DNA from: Domibacillus mangrovi
GTDB lineage: Bacteria; Bacillota; Bacilli; Bacillales; Domibacillaceae
Direction: 5' to 3'
Assembly: GCF_001906925.1 (NCBI RefSeq)
Contig: NZ_MRWQ01000001.1
Span: forward strand, 124,001 to 188,000
Length of the DNA stretch: 64,000 bases
Positions 46,396-56,180 of this stretch are shown here, piece after piece (the stretch's first letter is position 1; the number at the start of each line of letters is the position of its first letter). The translations under genes and the position numbers were made by a program. Below the pieces are notes generated by a model, which did no database searches, was not told the DNA's origin, and saw only the letters and a program-made list of their open reading frames with translations.

Positions 46396-47703
46396 TTATT
46401 TTCTCGCACGTGCGATAATATGAAGGGGTGTACCCTCAAACACAAACGCATCACGAATACGGTTTTCTAAGAAGCGAATATACGAAAAATGCATCAGTTC
46501 CGGCTCATTGACAAAAACAACAAATGTCGGCGGCTTGACTGCAACCTGTGTCGCATAGTACACGCGAAGACGTTTCCCTTTATCCGCCGGCGCAGGGTTC
46601 ATCGCGACTGCATCCGCAATGACATCATTTAACACGCTTGATTGAACACGCATTGAATGGCTTTCACTTGCCCGGTCAATAAATGGCATGAGCGTATGAA
46701 TTCGTTTTTTCGTTTTCGCGGATAAATATACGATCGGTGCATAATCCAAAAACTGAAAATGACTGCGAATATTTTCTTCAAATTCACTCATCGTTTTTTC
46801 ATCTTTTTCAACTGCATCCCATTTATTCACAACAATGACGACTGCCCGTCCCGCTTCATGTGCATAACCAGCAATATGTTTGTCCTGCTCGCGAATGCCT
46901 TCTTCTGCATTTAGGACGACGAGGACAACGTCAGAGCGTTCAATTGCACGCATCGCACGTAATACACTGTATTTTTCTGTCGTTTCATATACTTTTCCAC
47001 GTTTACGTATACCCGCTGTATCAATCAGCACATACTTCTGCCCGTTATACGTATAAGGCGAGTCAACCGCATCCCGTGTTGTGCCAGCAATATCACTGAC
47101 GATAACCCTCTCTTCACCAAGAAGTGCATTCACAAGTGACGACTTGCCCACATTTGGACGGCCGATCAATGAAAATTTAATTGTGTCATCATCGTACGGC
47201 TTATCTTCGCCGGTAGGAAAATGTGAAACTACTTCATCGAGAAGGTCACCTAAACCAATTCCGTGTGAACCGGAAATCGGATAAACTTCACCAAAACCGA
47301 GCGAATAAAAATCATATATATCGCTGCGCATATCCGGATTATCAATTTTATTGACGCCTAGTACGATTGGTTTTTTCGATCGGTACAAAATTTTTGCCAC
47401 TTCTTCATCTGCTGATGTGACGCCTTCACGTCCATTGACAATAAAGACGATAACATCCGCTTCATCAATAGCGATTTCTGCCTGCTGCCGAATTTGCTCC
47501 AAGAATGGTTCGTCACTCAAATCGATTCCGCCTGTATCAATTAAATTGAATTCATGCGTCAGCCACTCTCCAGAGCTGTAAATTCGATCACGTGTTACAC
47601 CAGGCACATCTTCGACAATCGAAATACGCTCGCCGGCAATGCGGTTAAAGATCGTCGATTTCCCGACATTTGGCCTGCCGACGATGGCTACAGTCCGTTT
47701 CAT
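46396..47703 (-). CDS. der: Ribosome biogenesis GTPase Der
   Basis: Der (EngA) is an essential double-GTPase needed for 50S assembly. The 435-residue protein has two G domains in tandem, each with G1 GRPNVGKS, followed by DTGGI (first) and [10 protein letters not shown] (second) G3 segments and NKID / NKWD G4 boxes, then a KH-like C-terminal domain. B. subtilis has yphA and yphB between fni and der; here der's upstream neighbour is fni. Confidence 0.97.
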   Translation of the reverse strand: MKRTVAIVGRPNVGKSTIFNRIAGERISIVEDVPGVTRDRIYSSGEWLTHEFNLIDTGGIDLSDEPFLEQIRQQAEIAIDEADVIVFIVNGREGVTSADEEVAKILYRSKKPIVLGVNKIDNPDMRSDIYDFYSLGFGEVYPISGSHGIGLGDLLDEVVSHFPTGEDKPYDDDTIKFSLIGRPNVGKSSLVNALLGEERVIVSDIAGTTRDAVDSPYTYNGQKYVLIDTAGIRKRGKVYETTEKYSVLRAMRAIERSDVVLVVLNAEEGIREQDKHIAGYAHEAGRAVVIVVNKWDAVEKDEKTMSEFEENIRSHFQFLDYAPIVYLSAKTKKRIHTLMPFIDRASESHSMRVQSSVLNDVIADAVAMNPAPADKGKRLRVYYATQVAVKPPTFVVFVNEPELMHFSYIRFLENRIRDAFVFEGTPLHIIARARK

Positions 47704-47763
47704 TATTGCATCTTCCCCTTCAATAGTTCATTCATTTATTCCCGTTTTATTTATTTTGTTCAA

Positions 47764-47793
47764 AAGAAAACCCTTCTGCCGCGAGAAGGGGTT
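47764..47793 (-). terminator. Terminator after fni
   Basis: On the minus strand CCCCTTCTC-gcgg-CAGAAGGG is followed by TTTTCTTTTG. Confidence 0.75.
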
Positions 47794-47824
47794 CAGTCAA
47801 CATCTTATTTTACCAATATTTCTT

Positions 47825-48895
47825 TCATGAATCAAATGACGGCGGAATTCTCACCGCAAACCGATCAGGATCACATTTACGAACCCGCAGCCAATGATGC
47901 GTTTCACCATGAATAACGAGCGGCACCTGATGAAGGTCTGTTATCGTTTTTGCACCGAGTGCACACATCATCATCCGCATATCTTTCTTTAATTGTTCTA
48001 CATATTCGATTAATGCATCTGCACCATCATTGATTAAAACGTTTAATAGAAAGCCAGACATGCCCGCTGCTGATGCACCGAGCGCTAGTGATTTCACTAA
48101 ATCTTCAGCTGTTTGAAGACCTCCTGATGCGATGGTTCTTTTCCCCGGTGCTCCTATTACCGTTTCTACTATAGACGATGCCGTAGGAAGACCCCAGTTA
48201 TTAAAAAACGACATTGGTTTTTCAGATCGTTCATTTTCGATCATTGCAAAATTGGTCCCACCAAAACCTCCTGTATCAATCGCTGCCACAGGAAGTTCAT
48301 TTAACAGTGCAGCCGTTTCACGTCCTATGCCAAATCCTGTCTCTTTCACAATCACTGGAACAGGTACACGCTTCGAAATCAATTCGATTCGCTCCGCCAT
48401 TCCACGAAAGTCACGATCTCCTTCTGGCATGGCCAATTCTTGAATCACATTTAAATGAATTTGCAGAGCATCTGCTTCAATCATGTCACACACCGCTAGC
48501 GCTTCATCCGGTGTTGCTTCTGATCCAATATTCGCGAATATAAGCCCGTTCTTGTTCACTTTCCTTGCTACTGTAAATGTATCTCGTTCTTGCGAATGAC
48601 GCAGCGCTGACATTTGCGATCCTACTGCCATCGGAATTCTGCATGTTGCAGCCATTTCTGCTAGCTGCCGGTTAATATCAGCCGTTTTTTTTCCGCCTCC
48701 GCCTGTCATCGCATTCACAAAAATTGGCGAACTCCATTGAAGTCCGCCAATTTCGGTTGAAAGCGATATGTCGTTGACAGAGGAACCCGGGATGCTACGA
48801 TGAACGAACTGAATATCACCCAGTCCAGTACCTCGGCTTTGTCCCGTTGAAAGCGCATAGTGAATATGATCAATCTTTCGCTCCGCTCTGCTCAA
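47825..48895 (-). CDS. fni: Type 2 isopentenyl-diphosphate delta-isomerase
   Basis: Fni is the FMN- and NADPH-dependent enzyme that interconverts isopentenyl and dimethylallyl diphosphate. The 356-residue TIM-barrel shows FVNAMTGGGGKKTADINRQL, VGSQMSALRHSQERDTF, LQIHLNVIQELAMPEGDRDF, VPVIVKETGFGIG, DTGGFGGTNFAMIEN and ASGGLQTAEDL. It feeds the isoprenoids used by HepS/HepT. It lies directly downstream of the S1-domain protein gene. Confidence 0.96.
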   Translation of the reverse strand: MSRAERKIDHIHYALSTGQSRGTGLGDIQFVHRSIPGSSVNDISLSTEIGGLQWSSPIFVNAMTGGGGKKTADINRQLAEMAATCRIPMAVGSQMSALRHSQERDTFTVARKVNKNGLIFANIGSEATPDEALAVCDMIEADALQIHLNVIQELAMPEGDRDFRGMAERIELISKRVPVPVIVKETGFGIGRETAALLNELPVAAIDTGGFGGTNFAMIENERSEKPMSFFNNWGLPTASSIVETVIGAPGKRTIASGGLQTAEDLVKSLALGASAAGMSGFLLNVLINDGADALIEYVEQLKKDMRMMMCALGAKTITDLHQVPLVIHGETHHWLRVRKCDPDRFAVRIPPSFDS

Positions 48896-48910
48896 TTATT
48901 CATCACCATC

Positions 48911-50050
48911 TTATTTTAAGTCTTTTAATTGATCACCTAGAATATCGCCAATTTGGAATCCAGAACTTTCTTCAGGCATTTCATATGAATCATATGATTC
49001 TTCCGGTTCATGTTCTTCAAACGGCTTCATGCTAAGAGAAAGACGATGCTCCTCTTCATTAGCATCCAGCACTTTTACTTTTACATTCTGTCCTTCTTCA
49101 AGCACTTCATGTGGTGTACCGATATGACGGTTAGAGATTTGTGAAATATGCACAAGTCCTTCCACACCAGGGAACACTTCTACAAAAGCACCATACGAGA
49201 CGAGACGTTTCACTGTCCCTTCAAGCTCTGATCCGATCGGTGCACGGTCCGCAATATTCTCCCACGGTCCAGGAAGCGTTTCTTTAATCGACAATGAAAT
49301 ACGCTCGCTGTCACGGTCAATCGAAAGCACTTTCACTTTTACTTCTTGACCTTCTGCCAACACATCAGATGGTTTTTCAACATGCTCATGAGACAGTTGT
49401 GAGATGTGGACCAGTCCATCGACGCCGCCAATATCAACAAATGCGCCAAAATCTGTTAAACGCTGTACTTTCCCTTCAAGCACATCGCCCGCTTGAATGT
49501 CTTCAAGCACTTTTTGTTTATTTTCTGCTTTTTCGATATCAAGAACAGCACGATGTGACAAGATCAATCGGTTTTTATCCTGCTCAAGTTCGACAATTTT
49601 AAGCTTGATCACTCTACCTTTATAATCTTCAAAATCTTCCACGAAGTGATCTTCAACAAGTGAAGCAGGTATAAATCCACGTATGCCAAGATCGACAACG
49701 AGGCCGCCTTTAACGACTTCTCTAATTTCCGCTTCAAAAATCTCACCGTCTTCAAAACGGCGTTGCATATCTTCCCATGCTGTTTCCGCGTCTGCTTTCC
49801 GTTTTGATAAAACGTAAAGATCATCTTCTTCTTTTGTAACAAGCAGCTTTAGCTCGTCGCCTTCTTTGACAACGTCCGATGCTTTTTCTACGTGAAGGCT
49901 TGACAGTTCACTGATCGGAATAATGCCGTCTTTCTTGCTGTCCGCGATTTCCACCTGGACTTGCTTTTCTTCGACTTTCACGACCGTGGCGCTCACTTTA
50001 TCACCAACGGAGTAGTTGTTCACTTCTACCTGGTTCATATCCTCTGTCAT
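48911..50050 (-). CDS. ypfD: S1 RNA-binding domain protein (YpfD/RpsA-like)
   Basis: This 379-residue protein has four S1 RNA-binding domains (about 15-85, 103-170, 188-257 and 273-344). Typical repeats are [38 protein letters not shown] and [20 protein letters not shown]. Firmicutes have this short form instead of the six-domain ribosomal protein S1 of E. coli. It is often annotated rpsA, but it is not essential in B. subtilis. An acidic tail follows the last domain. It sits between plsC and fni. Confidence 0.93.
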   Translation of the reverse strand: MTEDMNQVEVNNYSVGDKVSATVVKVEEKQVQVEIADSKKDGIIPISELSSLHVEKASDVVKEGDELKLLVTKEEDDLYVLSKRKADAETAWEDMQRRFEDGEIFEAEIREVVKGGLVVDLGIRGFIPASLVEDHFVEDFEDYKGRVIKLKIVELEQDKNRLILSHRAVLDIEKAENKQKVLEDIQAGDVLEGKVQRLTDFGAFVDIGGVDGLVHISQLSHEHVEKPSDVLAEGQEVKVKVLSIDRDSERISLSIKETLPGPWENIADRAPIGSELEGTVKRLVSYGAFVEVFPGVEGLVHISQISNRHIGTPHEVLEEGQNVKVKVLDANEEEHRLSLSMKPFEEHEPEESYDSYEMPEESSGFQIGDILGDQLKDLK

Positions 50051-50143
50051 ATGTAATCCTCCTCAATACAAAACTGCTACAATTTTTTTAAAAATTCTTT
50101 CTTCTAACTTCTTACAAACGAGCGGATTTGTCAAGTTGAAAGC

Positions 50144-50737
50144 TCACACAGAATGTTCCTGAATCAACCGGCCAATTGCATTCATAATAGTTTCTGTTGC
50201 TTCTTCAGCGGAGGCTTTTTTCACACGGAGTTCACTCATATCAATAGGCGGACCATATACAACTTTTAACTTGCGGCCTACTTTATAAGGACCAATGACT
50301 GCACACGGCACAACTGCTGCCTCTGTGCGCAATGCAAAAAAACCTGCACCGGAAAGCCCTTTTCCGAGCTGTCCATTTTTGGAACGCGTGCCTTCAGGAA
50401 ACAGACCGAGTACTTGCCCTTCTTTTAACATTTTCAACCCGCCTCGAAGCGCTTCACGATCGCTCATTCCCCGTTTGACAGGAAAAGCATTTAATCCACG
50501 CATTAGTTTGCCTGTCCATTTTGTCTTAAACAGCTCTTCCTTCGCCATAAAATGAACTGGACGTTTCGATGTTATGCCGACAACAGGCGGATCAAGATTG
50601 TCGATATGATTAGCACACAAAAGAACGCCGCCTTCTTTCGGAAAATGCTCCACTCCTAATACTTGAATGCGGTAGACCGGCGTTAATACTAGTTTAACCA
50701 CTGTTTTTGCTACTGTATAAAGTGTTACCACCGTCAT
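50144..50737 (-). CDS. plsC: 1-acyl-sn-glycerol-3-phosphate acyltransferase
   Basis: PlsC acylates lysophosphatidate to phosphatidate at the membrane. The 197-residue protein has an N-terminal hydrophobic helix, the catalytic NHIDNLDP (NHx4D), [21 protein letters not shown] and [10 protein letters not shown] motifs. It overlaps cmk by four bases (ATGA). B. subtilis keeps its main plsC elsewhere, but the cmk-plsC-S1 order is common in related Bacillaceae. gpsA, also here, makes the glycerol-3-phosphate backbone. Confidence 0.93.
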   Translation of the reverse strand: MTVVTLYTVAKTVVKLVLTPVYRIQVLGVEHFPKEGGVLLCANHIDNLDPPVVGITSKRPVHFMAKEELFKTKWTGKLMRGLNAFPVKRGMSDREALRGGLKMLKEGQVLGLFPEGTRSKNGQLGKGLSGAGFFALRTEAAVVPCAVIGPYKVGRKLKVVYGPPIDMSELRVKKASAEEATETIMNAIGRLIQEHSV

Positions 50738-51408
50738 CCGTTCCTCTCAGTCACATTCGCCATGATCGCTTCCACTACTTGCTCAATTGTCATAAATGTC
50801 GTGTCGATTTCAATCGCATCATCCGCTTTTTTAAGCGGTGACTCTACACGTTCCGTATCCATGCGATCGCGCTCAGCAATCTCTCTTTTTAAATTCTCCA
50901 AATCTGACGAAAATCCTTTTTTAAGATTTTCTGCATGACGTCTTTTTGCCCGTTCCTCCACGCCGGCTAGTAAAAATATTTTTAATTCTGCGTCGGGAAG
51001 AACACTCGTCCCAATGTCTCGGCCATCCATAACGACACCGCCGTTTGCAGCCAGATGCTGCTGACGGATCGTCATATCACGGCGGACTTCGCTGTGGCGA
51101 GCCACTTTGGACACGTTATTCGTCACAGCATCTGTTCGGATCGCATCGGTTACATCCACACTATCGAGAAACACACTTTGACCGTTTACTCCTTGTTTTA
51201 ATGTAATTTCCGTCCTAGCAAGAAGCTCGCCAAGTTCTTTTCCGTCCTCCAAATTTATGCCGTTTTGTAACGCTTTATACGTAATGGATCGATACATTGC
51301 ACCTGTATCGATGTAAATATATGAAAGCCGTGATGCCACAAGTTTTGCCGTTGTACTTTTTCCAGCAGCGGCCGGCCCGTCAATCGCAATTTGAATCTTT
51401 CTCTCCAT
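50734..51408 (-). CDS. cmk: Cytidylate kinase
   Basis: Cmk phosphorylates CMP and dCMP. The 224-residue P-loop kinase begins [19 protein letters not shown] with Walker A GPAAAGKS, and contains [38 protein letters not shown] and the LID-like RAKRRHAE. Normal length. It is followed by plsC with a four-base overlap. Confidence 0.97.
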   Translation of the reverse strand: MERKIQIAIDGPAAAGKSTTAKLVASRLSYIYIDTGAMYRSITYKALQNGINLEDGKELGELLARTEITLKQGVNGQSVFLDSVDVTDAIRTDAVTNNVSKVARHSEVRRDMTIRQQHLAANGGVVMDGRDIGTSVLPDAELKIFLLAGVEERAKRRHAENLKKGFSSDLENLKREIAERDRMDTERVESPLKKADDAIEIDTTFMTIEQVVEAIMANVTERNG

Positions 51409-51464
51409 TTTGTCACCTCTATCAAAAAGTTCTTTTTTATTTTAACATAGTTATGTATAGATAC

Positions 51465-51492
51465 AAAAAAGAACCCGCTCCTGGGTTCTTAT
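51465..51492 (-). terminator. Terminator of the PilZ-protein gene
   Basis: On the minus strand AAGAACCC-aggagc-GGGTTCTT is followed by T5. The stop codon (51489-51491) lies at the start of the stem. Confidence 0.8.
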
Positions 51493-52157
51493 TCTAAACC
51501 TTTTTTTCTCAATTGAAGCTGCCGCTCAAAACAAAAACGCATTAATACCTGTTGTTCCATGTGACTAATATTTTGAAATTGAAAGGACGCGATGCTGCGC
51601 CCTTTCTTTTCATCCGATTGAATCCGTACGAGAGAAGCATCCAGTTCAAGATAATGATTTTCTTTATTATTTGATGGAATCACAGCATATAAACGTGCCG
51701 TTTTCTCCTTTTCCATCATAATTGAATGTGGCAATACAATTGCTGCCCCCCCTGCGCTCATATCTTCTGTTACCGCTTTAAAAGAGGGATATCCTTCAAA
51801 CTGTACAGCAACATCGATCGCGGTTTGAACACGAACGAATTTTCTTCTTTGGACGCGTAGATAATCACTCGTGCCTGGGTCGTGCAAGATGAGCATCGGA
51901 ATTTCCTTTTTGACTCTGCCGATTACTCCCGTACGAAACATATATAAAGCCGACGCAGATGCCGGGTCAATGAAACTGGCGGCCAACTGCATACCATCAA
52001 GCAAAATGACCGTCCGATTTGTTTCAATATTTACCGGATAATCAATGAAGATTTTCCCATCTTCAATATCTACAACTCTGCATCGATATTCTTCTTTATC
52101 ATTTTCACTTTCATACGGTTCAAGAGTCATTGTCAAACCAGCTTCAATCATTTCCAT
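51489..52157 (-). CDS. motI: PilZ-domain c-di-GMP receptor (MotI/YpfA-like)
   Basis: In B. subtilis MotI (YpfA/DgrA) binds cyclic-di-GMP and then MotA, stopping the flagellar motor. The 222-residue product has a YcgR-like N-terminal domain and a C-terminal PilZ domain with the binding motifs RRKFVR (RxxxR) and DMSAGG (D/NxSxxG). Both are intact, so nucleotide binding is expected. ATG at 52157 was chosen; a later ATG two codons on is also possible. It is in the same position as ypfA of B. subtilis, between cmk and ypeB. Confidence 0.88.
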   Translation of the reverse strand: MEMIEAGLTMTLEPYESENDKEEYRCRVVDIEDGKIFIDYPVNIETNRTVILLDGMQLAASFIDPASASALYMFRTGVIGRVKKEIPMLILHDPGTSDYLRVQRRKFVRVQTAIDVAVQFEGYPSFKAVTEDMSAGGAAIVLPHSIMMEKEKTARLYAVIPSNNKENHYLELDASLVRIQSDEKKGRSIASFQFQNISHMEQQVLMRFCFERQLQLRKKGLE

Positions 52158-52256
52158 TTTCACTCACTTCCCCCAGAAAATATGCCTTTTGACCTAAATC
52201 GTTATCCGAGGAAAATTATAATCGAAATGACTTTGAGGTGCAATGGACATTCTTAT

Positions 52257-53597
52257 TTAATACCCTGCTTCCGCTTCGGCAAGCTTTTCAATCCGCTCTT
52301 CTTTTCCGTCTTTTGCATTAATAAAAATTCGATAAGAGGCCGTTCCATTTTCAGCTAAAAATTCATAGCATAGTACATCTTCACCCACGTCATTTGTTAC
52401 GACCGCCTTTTGCACTTCCATGACAGTCAGCTTTGGATGAAGTTCTTTTTTCGCTTCATCCGACGTTAGTGTAGGTGATTCAATATCTCTTTCACGCCTA
52501 TTTTTCCAATAGTTTTGTGCCTCTAGACCTGAGACAACACCATTGTCAAGTGCCGTTTTGATCGTCACAGACTCTGGATAAATCAATATGTCATCTTGCT
52601 TCGTCGTAAACGTAAAAACGGCCGTATGATCGTATTGGGCACTATTTGTCATAACCATGTTGTCAAATCCGTGCTTTTCTAAAAAAGTGGCCGCTTTTTT
52701 AGATGCGTCATGAAGGCTGATTTTTCCTTTTCCACTCGTTTTATTCACATTGAAAGTAAGTGGATAACCGCCTTTTTCCGTCACATCCATACTGGCTTCT
52801 TCTCCATTTTTGCCGATAACGGCCACATTATAAAACGGAATAGCTGCCCCTTTCAAATTTTTCTCCACAGTTGTCACTTCCGCATCAATATTAAAATAGT
52901 CTTTTGCTATGGATGCTGCTTCTGCTTTCGTCACTTTATTCCCTTTTAACCGCTTTAATCCATCATCTGAAACGGATTGTTCCACCTGACCTGCTTGAAA
53001 TACGTCAGCTTCGGAAAACTCGGATGCTTTGTTCTCAATCGTATTAAACCCATCTATAACAGTATTATCAGCCGGTTCATCCCCTTTCGCTGTCGCATGC
53101 GCAATATCGGTCCAACGCAAATTTTTATCCAGTACAGACATTTGTACGGACCGTAATTCTTTTTGAAGATCAGCCGCCTGACTATATAATGTTTCCAATT
53201 GATTATATTCTTTATCGGTTAAAGGTTCGTTATCCAAATCACGAACAGCTGTTTTATACGTAAAATCGCCACTTGACCCAAGAAACTCTTCTGTTTTAGA
53301 AAATGGCATAAATCCGAGCGGCAGCCGGCTAATTGCATTATGCGCTTCAGACGTGAGCCTCCACACGTCTGTTAACGCCGGTGTTAAATTTCCTTTTGAA
53401 TTCATAGCCAATGCTTCACCCGTCCGGTCATGAATAACATCTATTTGATAGACAAGTTCATGAAACGCCTGTTGATAGCCATTTTCCGCTTCAATGTACA
53501 TGGCTTCTTTTTGCCGGTACTGCGAAAAACCCCATATGGCTGTGACGGCAAGTAGCAAAGTAAGACCAGCTATTGTAAATGAACGCATCGTTTTCAC
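52257..53597 (-). CDS. ypeB: Spore germination protein YpeB
   Basis: YpeB is needed for SleB to accumulate in the spore, and each protects the other from proteolysis. The 446-residue protein has an N-terminal membrane helix (about 7-25), a long helical region, and C-terminal PepSY-type repeats (KVTKAEAASIAKDYFNIDAE and SLHDASKKAATFLEKHGFDN). It follows sleB by 2 bp, forming the standard sleB-ypeB operon. Confidence 0.94.
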   Translation of the reverse strand: MKTMRSFTIAGLTLLLAVTAIWGFSQYRQKEAMYIEAENGYQQAFHELVYQIDVIHDRTGEALAMNSKGNLTPALTDVWRLTSEAHNAISRLPLGFMPFSKTEEFLGSSGDFTYKTAVRDLDNEPLTDKEYNQLETLYSQAADLQKELRSVQMSVLDKNLRWTDIAHATAKGDEPADNTVIDGFNTIENKASEFSEADVFQAGQVEQSVSDDGLKRLKGNKVTKAEAASIAKDYFNIDAEVTTVEKNLKGAAIPFYNVAVIGKNGEEASMDVTEKGGYPLTFNVNKTSGKGKISLHDASKKAATFLEKHGFDNMVMTNSAQYDHTAVFTFTTKQDDILIYPESVTIKTALDNGVVSGLEAQNYWKNRRERDIESPTLTSDEAKKELHPKLTVMEVQKAVVTNDVGEDVLCYEFLAENGTASYRIFINAKDGKEERIEKLAEAEAGY

Positions 53598-53599
53598 TC

Positions 53600-54349
53600 C
53601 TATTCACAGTAAATATGTCGTCCGATTTTTTTAATTTGCGGCCTCGACCAGATCCATGCGCTCGTTGCCGTATCTGGATTAAAATAATAAAGCGCTTCAC
53701 CAGTCGGGTCCCATCCGTTTATCGCATCGAGCACGGCTTTTTTGGCCGTTTCATTTGGCGTCAGCCATATTTGACCGTCCGCTACAGCCGTAAATGCACC
53801 CGGTTCAAAAATAACCCCCGATGCTGTGTTTGGAAAGCTTTCACTGGCTACTCGATTTAAAATAACAGCTGCCACAGCTACTTGCCCTTCATATGGCTCC
53901 CCGCGTGATTCTCCGTACACAGCATTCGCCATCAACTGAATATCATTTTGTGAAAAACCAGGCGGTGAATTAACAGACTGCGATGTCGTGTCAGCACCAC
54001 CATAGTAGGTAAACGACCGCCCTTTATGGATTTGGCTTTTCACGTGTGCTTCATCATATTTCGAAGCCTTCTCTAGCTTTTTTTTCGTTGCGGCCCCGGC
54101 TAAGCCATCAACTGGCAAGCCAAATGATTCTTGGAAATTTCGCAGCGCCCAATAGGTCGACCAACCGAATACGCCATCTATCGAATCACGATAATAGCCC
54201 GTATACTGAAGCCGTGCCTGCAATTCAATAACATCGTCTCCTTCTGCTCCGCGCTGAATGATCTGATTGGAAAACGCGCCTGCATGATGAGCTGTTAAAA
54301 GAAGAATCAATGTCACACAAACTACAGCCGCTTTTTTCCCCTTTTTCAT
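53600..54349 (-). CDS. sleB: Spore cortex-lytic enzyme SleB
   Basis: SleB is a lytic transglycosylase that degrades muramic-lactam-containing cortex during germination. The 249-residue precursor has a signal peptide (about 1-25), an N-terminal peptidoglycan-binding domain (GDDVIELQARLQYTGYY, DGVFGWSTYWALRNFQ), a linker and the catalytic hydrolase_2 domain with MANAVYGESRGEPYEGQVAV, where the conserved Glu is present, ending IKKIGRHIYCE. ATG at 54349 follows AGGAAGGTG. Confidence 0.96.
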   Translation of the reverse strand: MKKGKKAAVVCVTLILLLTAHHAGAFSNQIIQRGAEGDDVIELQARLQYTGYYRDSIDGVFGWSTYWALRNFQESFGLPVDGLAGAATKKKLEKASKYDEAHVKSQIHKGRSFTYYGGADTTSQSVNSPPGFSQNDIQLMANAVYGESRGEPYEGQVAVAAVILNRVASESFPNTASGVIFEPGAFTAVADGQIWLTPNETAKKAVLDAINGWDPTGEALYYFNPDTATSAWIWSRPQIKKIGRHIYCE

Positions 54350-54411
54350 ATATGTCACCTTCCTGTTTCAATATGCTAGTAGTGTGACACGAGATTCACT
54401 GTTTTATGCAC

Positions 54412-54450
54412 AAAAAAGACGCGGTGAGAGAGATTCTCTTTCACCGCGTC
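54412..54450 (-). terminator. Terminator between prsW and sleB
   Basis: GACGCGGTGAGAGA and its complement form a stem of about 13 bp, followed on the minus strand by TTTTTTG. It directly follows the prsW stop. Confidence 0.85.
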
Positions 54451-54451
54451 T

Positions 54452-55120
54452 TTACGCTTTCGTCCGATGATATATTTCCGTTAATAGATGTGCTTTTTTT
54501 ACTTTTCGCAGCGCAAACCACCATAAAAACAGCATGAATGGAATGATATAATACACCCATGTCGTTTCAATAAATAAAATATAATCAAATAATCCGTGCA
54601 GCAAGAACGAAAGCAAAAAGGCTAAAAAGAGCATGTTCTTTTCTAAATGACTTTTTCCAAATTTCGCCTTCCCAAAATAATAGCCCATAATAACACCGAA
54701 TAACGCATGACTCGATACCGGCAAAAGCGCTCTCAAAAATGCGTGTTCTACACCATGTACGGCTAAATAAAGCACATTTTCCGCTGTAGCAAAACCAAGA
54801 GACACGCTCGTTGCATATACGATGCCGTCATATGGTTCATCAAAATGTGTATGACTATAAATCAAATAATATAAAATAAACCATTTCATGAACTCTTCTA
54901 GCATAGCTACAGATAGAAATGCCTGCAAAAACCCACCGGACAAAACCTGTTCTTCTTCCAGTACATATTGTAAAAACATGACAGGGAACGTAATAACGGC
55001 GCCATATAAAAATGCTTTAGCTACCGTCGCTATCGGCTCTGATTCATAACGGTCCCGCAAATAAAAATAACAGAGAAGCGCAAGACCTGGTGCAATCCCC
55101 GCTGAAAGAATCGGGAGCAT
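54452..55120 (-). CDS. prsW: Site-1 protease PrsW
   Basis: PrsW is a membrane protease that makes the first cut in anti-sigma factor RsiW and so triggers the sigma-W envelope-stress response. The 222-residue protein has several membrane helices and the glutamic-type catalytic motifs: E75-E76-F-M-K79, the AENVLYLAVHG segment, and H175 in FLLHGLFDY. These positions coincide with the B. subtilis numbering I recall. ATG at 55120 follows AGAGGAAAAG. It is divergent from the asparaginase gene. Confidence 0.95.
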   Translation of the reverse strand: MLPILSAGIAPGLALLCYFYLRDRYESEPIATVAKAFLYGAVITFPVMFLQYVLEEEQVLSGGFLQAFLSVAMLEEFMKWFILYYLIYSHTHFDEPYDGIVYATSVSLGFATAENVLYLAVHGVEHAFLRALLPVSSHALFGVIMGYYFGKAKFGKSHLEKNMLFLAFLLSFLLHGLFDYILFIETTWVYYIIPFMLFLWWFALRKVKKAHLLTEIYHRTKA

Positions 55121-55195
55121 ACGCTTTTCCTCTTTTCTTTCTGTTTCCCCCATCGTATCATGAGACATGGAGATTGAAAATAAGGAGTGCATGTT

Positions 55196-56149
55196 ATGTC
55201 GAAAAAACACATTTTATTCATTCATACAGGCGGGACGATTTCGATGAAAAAACGTGAGGAAACGGGCGGCGTAGAACCGGATGACGGTAATCCCATCGCA
55301 AACGTCATTGAGATCCCAGGCGTCGATGCGGTCTACACAGTAAAAGAGCCGTTTCAAATCCCGTCTCCTCACATGACTGTGAACGAAATGATGGCCTTAA
55401 AAAAACTCATCGAGCAGACCGAGGCAGATGGAGTCGTTGTGACACATGGGACTGATACGATGGAGGAAACAGCTTATTTTTTGGACTTAACCCTTTCAAT
55501 TGACATTCCAGTCGTCATCACCGGCGCAATGCGCTCAAGCAATGAAATCGGTGCAGATGGACTTTCCAACTTGATCGCAGCAGTTAAAACAGCTGTCAGC
55601 GATCAATCTGCAGATAAAGGCGTACTTGTCGTAATGAATGAAACGATTCATAGCGCCCAGTATGTAACAAAAGCACATTCGAGTGATCTTAACGCATTTC
55701 AAAGTTTTGACGCTGGGCCTGTCGGTGTTATAACGAAAACAGGTGCCCATTTTTTTAGTACACCATCTGCTTCAGAAACGTTCGTTATCGGATCAATGGA
55801 TTTCACCATTCCATTATTAAAATCATATGCGGGCATGGACGATGTTCTTCTCAATCAGCTCAGCCATTGTGACGGCGTCGTCATTGAAGCACTTGGGCAA
55901 GGTAATTTGCCGCCTGCCGCTGCACAATCCGCAATCCGATTAATTGAATCCGGCGTACCCGTCGTCATCGCTTCTAGGTGTGTAAGCGGCATTGTCCAAC
56001 CTGTCTATTCCTATGAAGGCGGGGGCCTTACTTTAAAGGAAGCAGGTGCACTTTTTGCAGACGGGTTAAACGGCCAAAAAGCACGGTTAAAATTACTCAC
56101 TGCCTTATCCTCCGGCCGCAAAGAAGAATTACCATACATTTTCGCATAA
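55196..56149 (+). CDS. ansA: L-asparaginase
   Basis: This enzyme hydrolyses L-asparagine to aspartate and ammonia. The 317-residue protein has both active-site threonine motifs: FIHTGGTISM near the N-terminus and VVVTHGTDTMEETAYFLDLT (about 80-100). No signal peptide is visible, so it is probably the cytosolic type. ATG at 55196 follows AAGGAG. It is divergent from prsW and converges on ypdA. The symbol is by homology; it may not be the orthologue of B. subtilis ansA. Confidence 0.9.
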   Translation: MSKKHILFIHTGGTISMKKREETGGVEPDDGNPIANVIEIPGVDAVYTVKEPFQIPSPHMTVNEMMALKKLIEQTEADGVVVTHGTDTMEETAYFLDLTLSIDIPVVITGAMRSSNEIGADGLSNLIAAVKTAVSDQSADKGVLVVMNETIHSAQYVTKAHSSDLNAFQSFDAGPVGVITKTGAHFFSTPSASETFVIGSMDFTIPLLKSYAGMDDVLLNQLSHCDGVVIEALGQGNLPPAAAQSAIRLIESGVPVVIASRCVSGIVQPVYSYEGGGLTLKEAGALFADGLNGQKARLKLLTALSSGRKEELPYIFA

Positions 56150-56180
56150 AAAAAGGTGGGCATTAAGCCTCACCTTTTTC
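56147..56180. terminator. Bidirectional terminator, asparaginase gene / ypdA
   Basis: AAAAAAAGGTGGG-cattaa-GCCTCACCTTTTT has complementary arms with A and T runs on either side; it overlaps the ypdA 3' end. Confidence 0.75.
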
